Of a stretch of 64,000 bases of DNA, positions 62,401 to 64,000 are shown one piece after another. Within the stretch, counting starts at the first letter, position 1, and each line of letters starts with the position of its first letter. The stretch lies in the NCBI GenBank assembly GCA_013397935.1, contig VZRN01001124.1, positions 244,530 to 308,529 on the forward strand, in the 5' to 3' direction. Under the pieces are notes generated by a model, which saw only the letters and a program-made list of their open reading frames with translations, searched no databases and was not told the DNA's origin. A program made the translations under genes and the position numbers. The stretch comes from Dasyornis broadbenti (Eukaryota > Chordata > Aves > Passeriformes > Dasyornithidae).

Positions 62401-64000
62401 CCTTCACAGTATAGCGTGAAGACTTGGCAAAATGCCTTTGCAACTGGCAGAGATTTCCAAAGTGGATGAAGATGTGTCCAGATGTTACTGATGTTCTGTG
62501 AAGCTGCACTCTTTTCATTTTCATGAGATTAGTGGACAAGACTGGATCTAAAACAACACCCTAAGACAAAGCCCCATTGTCTCACATGCAAAATACCTGA
62601 AATACTAGGATAATGGAAGGGTGGAAATTTTCTCACTTATCTTTACACTAAACCATATCTCTTGACCATGGATGTATTTTACTTTTGATTAGACATATAC
62701 AACAGCAGACAATAGCAAATTTCAAATCTCCAAACATACTTTGATTTCATATTCTAAACTGGCTGCTGGAGGCTCCTCACTTTGAGTGATCCAGACTATG
62801 GATGGACGCCAGTCAGTCTTATCATACTTTAACCAGCATTTACACATTTTCAGATCTAGTTTAGAATCACAGAACCCCTTCAACCTTCTGCCAGTATGAA
62901 GAGGATACCTGTACATAGCAATGTATTCAAAGATTTAACACAGGCCCACCACTTTGTATGAAGATAACTCCTCTTCTTCTCTCGAACTAGAAGCACAAAA
63001 TGTAAGTCTGCTTGCTAAAATAGTTCAACAAAATAGGTAACAACCCAATTTGCACCCAAAGAGTTAATGGGATTTGAAGAGTTACTGTACTTTCAAATGG
63101 AAAGGAGCTGGGGCAAGAAAAGGCCTCCTTCCCCTCATGTCAGAGTTCAGTAAAGCCAGAACTCACTCTCTCATCTGTGAGAGCAATTGTCCAGAGGCTG
63201 GGTCTGGAAGGGTCTTTCCTACCACCTGAGAGAAATGGAATAGTGCACTTTCCCCAAAATAGCTGAGGTCTCTGCAGCATTAAGCAGGAACATGCACTCA
63301 GCAGTGGATGAGCTGTCACTACCCTCAACACCAGTAAGCCAACATGCTGACAGTGAAAGTAGAAGTCCAGGCATCATTTTCTTGTATCATTTAATCTTTT
63401 ATGGCAGCCTGCTTGCTTCCTTCTCCCTATTCCTTTGCCTGTTTGCTACCTCCTCTCCCCAGTGGAGGAGGGTGAAAAATTATAATAAAATCATTAAAAT
63501 AACAGGGCACAGGCTTCATGACCATTCCCCCCTGTTTGCTTTCATACGTGTCCCATCTCTGGACCTGGCATACTGTCTTGGCTCATCAGAAAATTAACTC
63601 TGTCAACTGCATCTGACACCATAGGATAAAGCAACTGATTGGAATTTTACTTACTATCTACACTTGTGTAGTGTTGGAGAGAATAACTAAGACCACCATA
63701 AATATATGATCCTTTTTGCTCCTGATGGGTTTTACAGTGAGCAAAAGGAAGCACATCCTAAGTAAAAAGCAACTTCATAGGCTAAGATATTATAAAATGA
63801 GTCAATATATATCAGCTTGCAAGGCTCTTTGGGTAGAAATAAACACCTACTCCACAAGCCTACGTTTGCTAACATTTGTAGCCTGATGTGACACTATCTG
63901 CACATCTCCAGGCACTAACACCATAAAAATAAGTAATTACAGTAATAATACAGAGGTTTTTGGAACAGCAGTAAGGGAATAACCTGAGATAGATGTGCAG
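59404..64000. other. Intron-like DNA, nothing recognised
   Basis: No exon, CpG island or confident repeat up to the window end. The 141-codon minus-strand open frame at 59718-60143 and the 101-codon frame at 63292-63597 show no known domain. A (CCCT)n run of about four units lies at 60.55 kb. Confidence 0.55.

Larger units (their letters stand above)
1603..64000 (-). other. Presumed long 5' intron of TSPAN4 (possibly with unseen non-coding exons)
   Basis: In this family the exon before the one at 1411-1602 is short (about 21 codons, starting MAR and ending FNLxFW before a phase-0 donor). I searched the rest of the window by eye for the minus-strand codons of KYLMF and FNLxFW next to a GT donor and found none. 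I therefore infer that 1603-64000 is mostly intron and that the start codon and promoter lie beyond 64000. No long CpG island was seen, which fits the promoter being outside. A short exon could have been missed by eye. Sub-regions are listed separately. Confidence 0.55.

Noticed and set aside
62860..62895. AGAATCACAGAACCCC, resembling a reversed CR1 terminus
   Set aside because: No further CR1 blocks follow; too short to call.
1..64000. CRISPR arrays, bacterial operons, phage or defence systems
   Set aside because: No regularly spaced repeats or dense coding; everything fits vertebrate intronic DNA.

Overview
This window looks like a piece of a bird genome. The main evidence is a set of CR1 LINE fragments, several of them 5'-truncated and ending in the ATTCTATG-like 3' terminus typical of CR1. 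There are also two LTR-like segments of avian ERV type, one probable MIR/CORE-SINE, no Alu, B1 or L1 sequence, and moderate, mostly AT-rich, CpG-poor DNA. I see no bacterial-style coding density, operon, CRISPR array, tRNA or rRNA.

One protein-coding exon can be supported. At 1411-1602 on the minus strand lies a 192-bp, phase-0 exon with a consensus acceptor and a GTAAGT donor. Its 64 codons cover the end of TM1, the small extracellular loop, TM2 and the start of TM3 of a tetraspanin, and they resemble TSPAN4 most closely. The next exon (toward position 1) is not inside the window. The preceding exon, which in this family carries about 21 N-terminal residues, was not found between 1603 and 64000. 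The simplest reading is that most or all of the remaining 62 kb is a long 5' intron of this gene, perhaps holding unrecognised non-coding exons.

Layout: 1-1.4 kb is the downstream intron; 1.4-1.6 kb is the exon; 1.6-19.3 kb is intron-like DNA with a probable MIR (5.0 kb) and an old CR1/L3 (6.7-7.1 kb). An ERVL-like solo LTR with a candidate 5-bp target duplication lies at 19.3-19.8 kb, and a GC-rich patch at 22.2-22.5 kb. CR1 copies lie at 24.4, 30.7, 43.4, 46.8, 49.5 and 50.4-51.2 kb. A 19-N assembly gap sits at 28.7 kb, and a small CpG-containing patch with splice-donor-like sites on both strands at 32.2 kb. A second LTR lies at 40.6-40.9 kb and a compound microsatellite at 43.9 kb. The last 12 kb is featureless intron-like DNA apart from a poly-A tract.

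The other open reading frames are short, unrelated to any family I recognise, and about as numerous and long as chance predicts for this base composition. I found no convincing new biological system. The points most worth checking are the two GC-rich patches as possible alternative first exons, the perfect inverted repeat at 12.3 kb, and the missing first coding exon.
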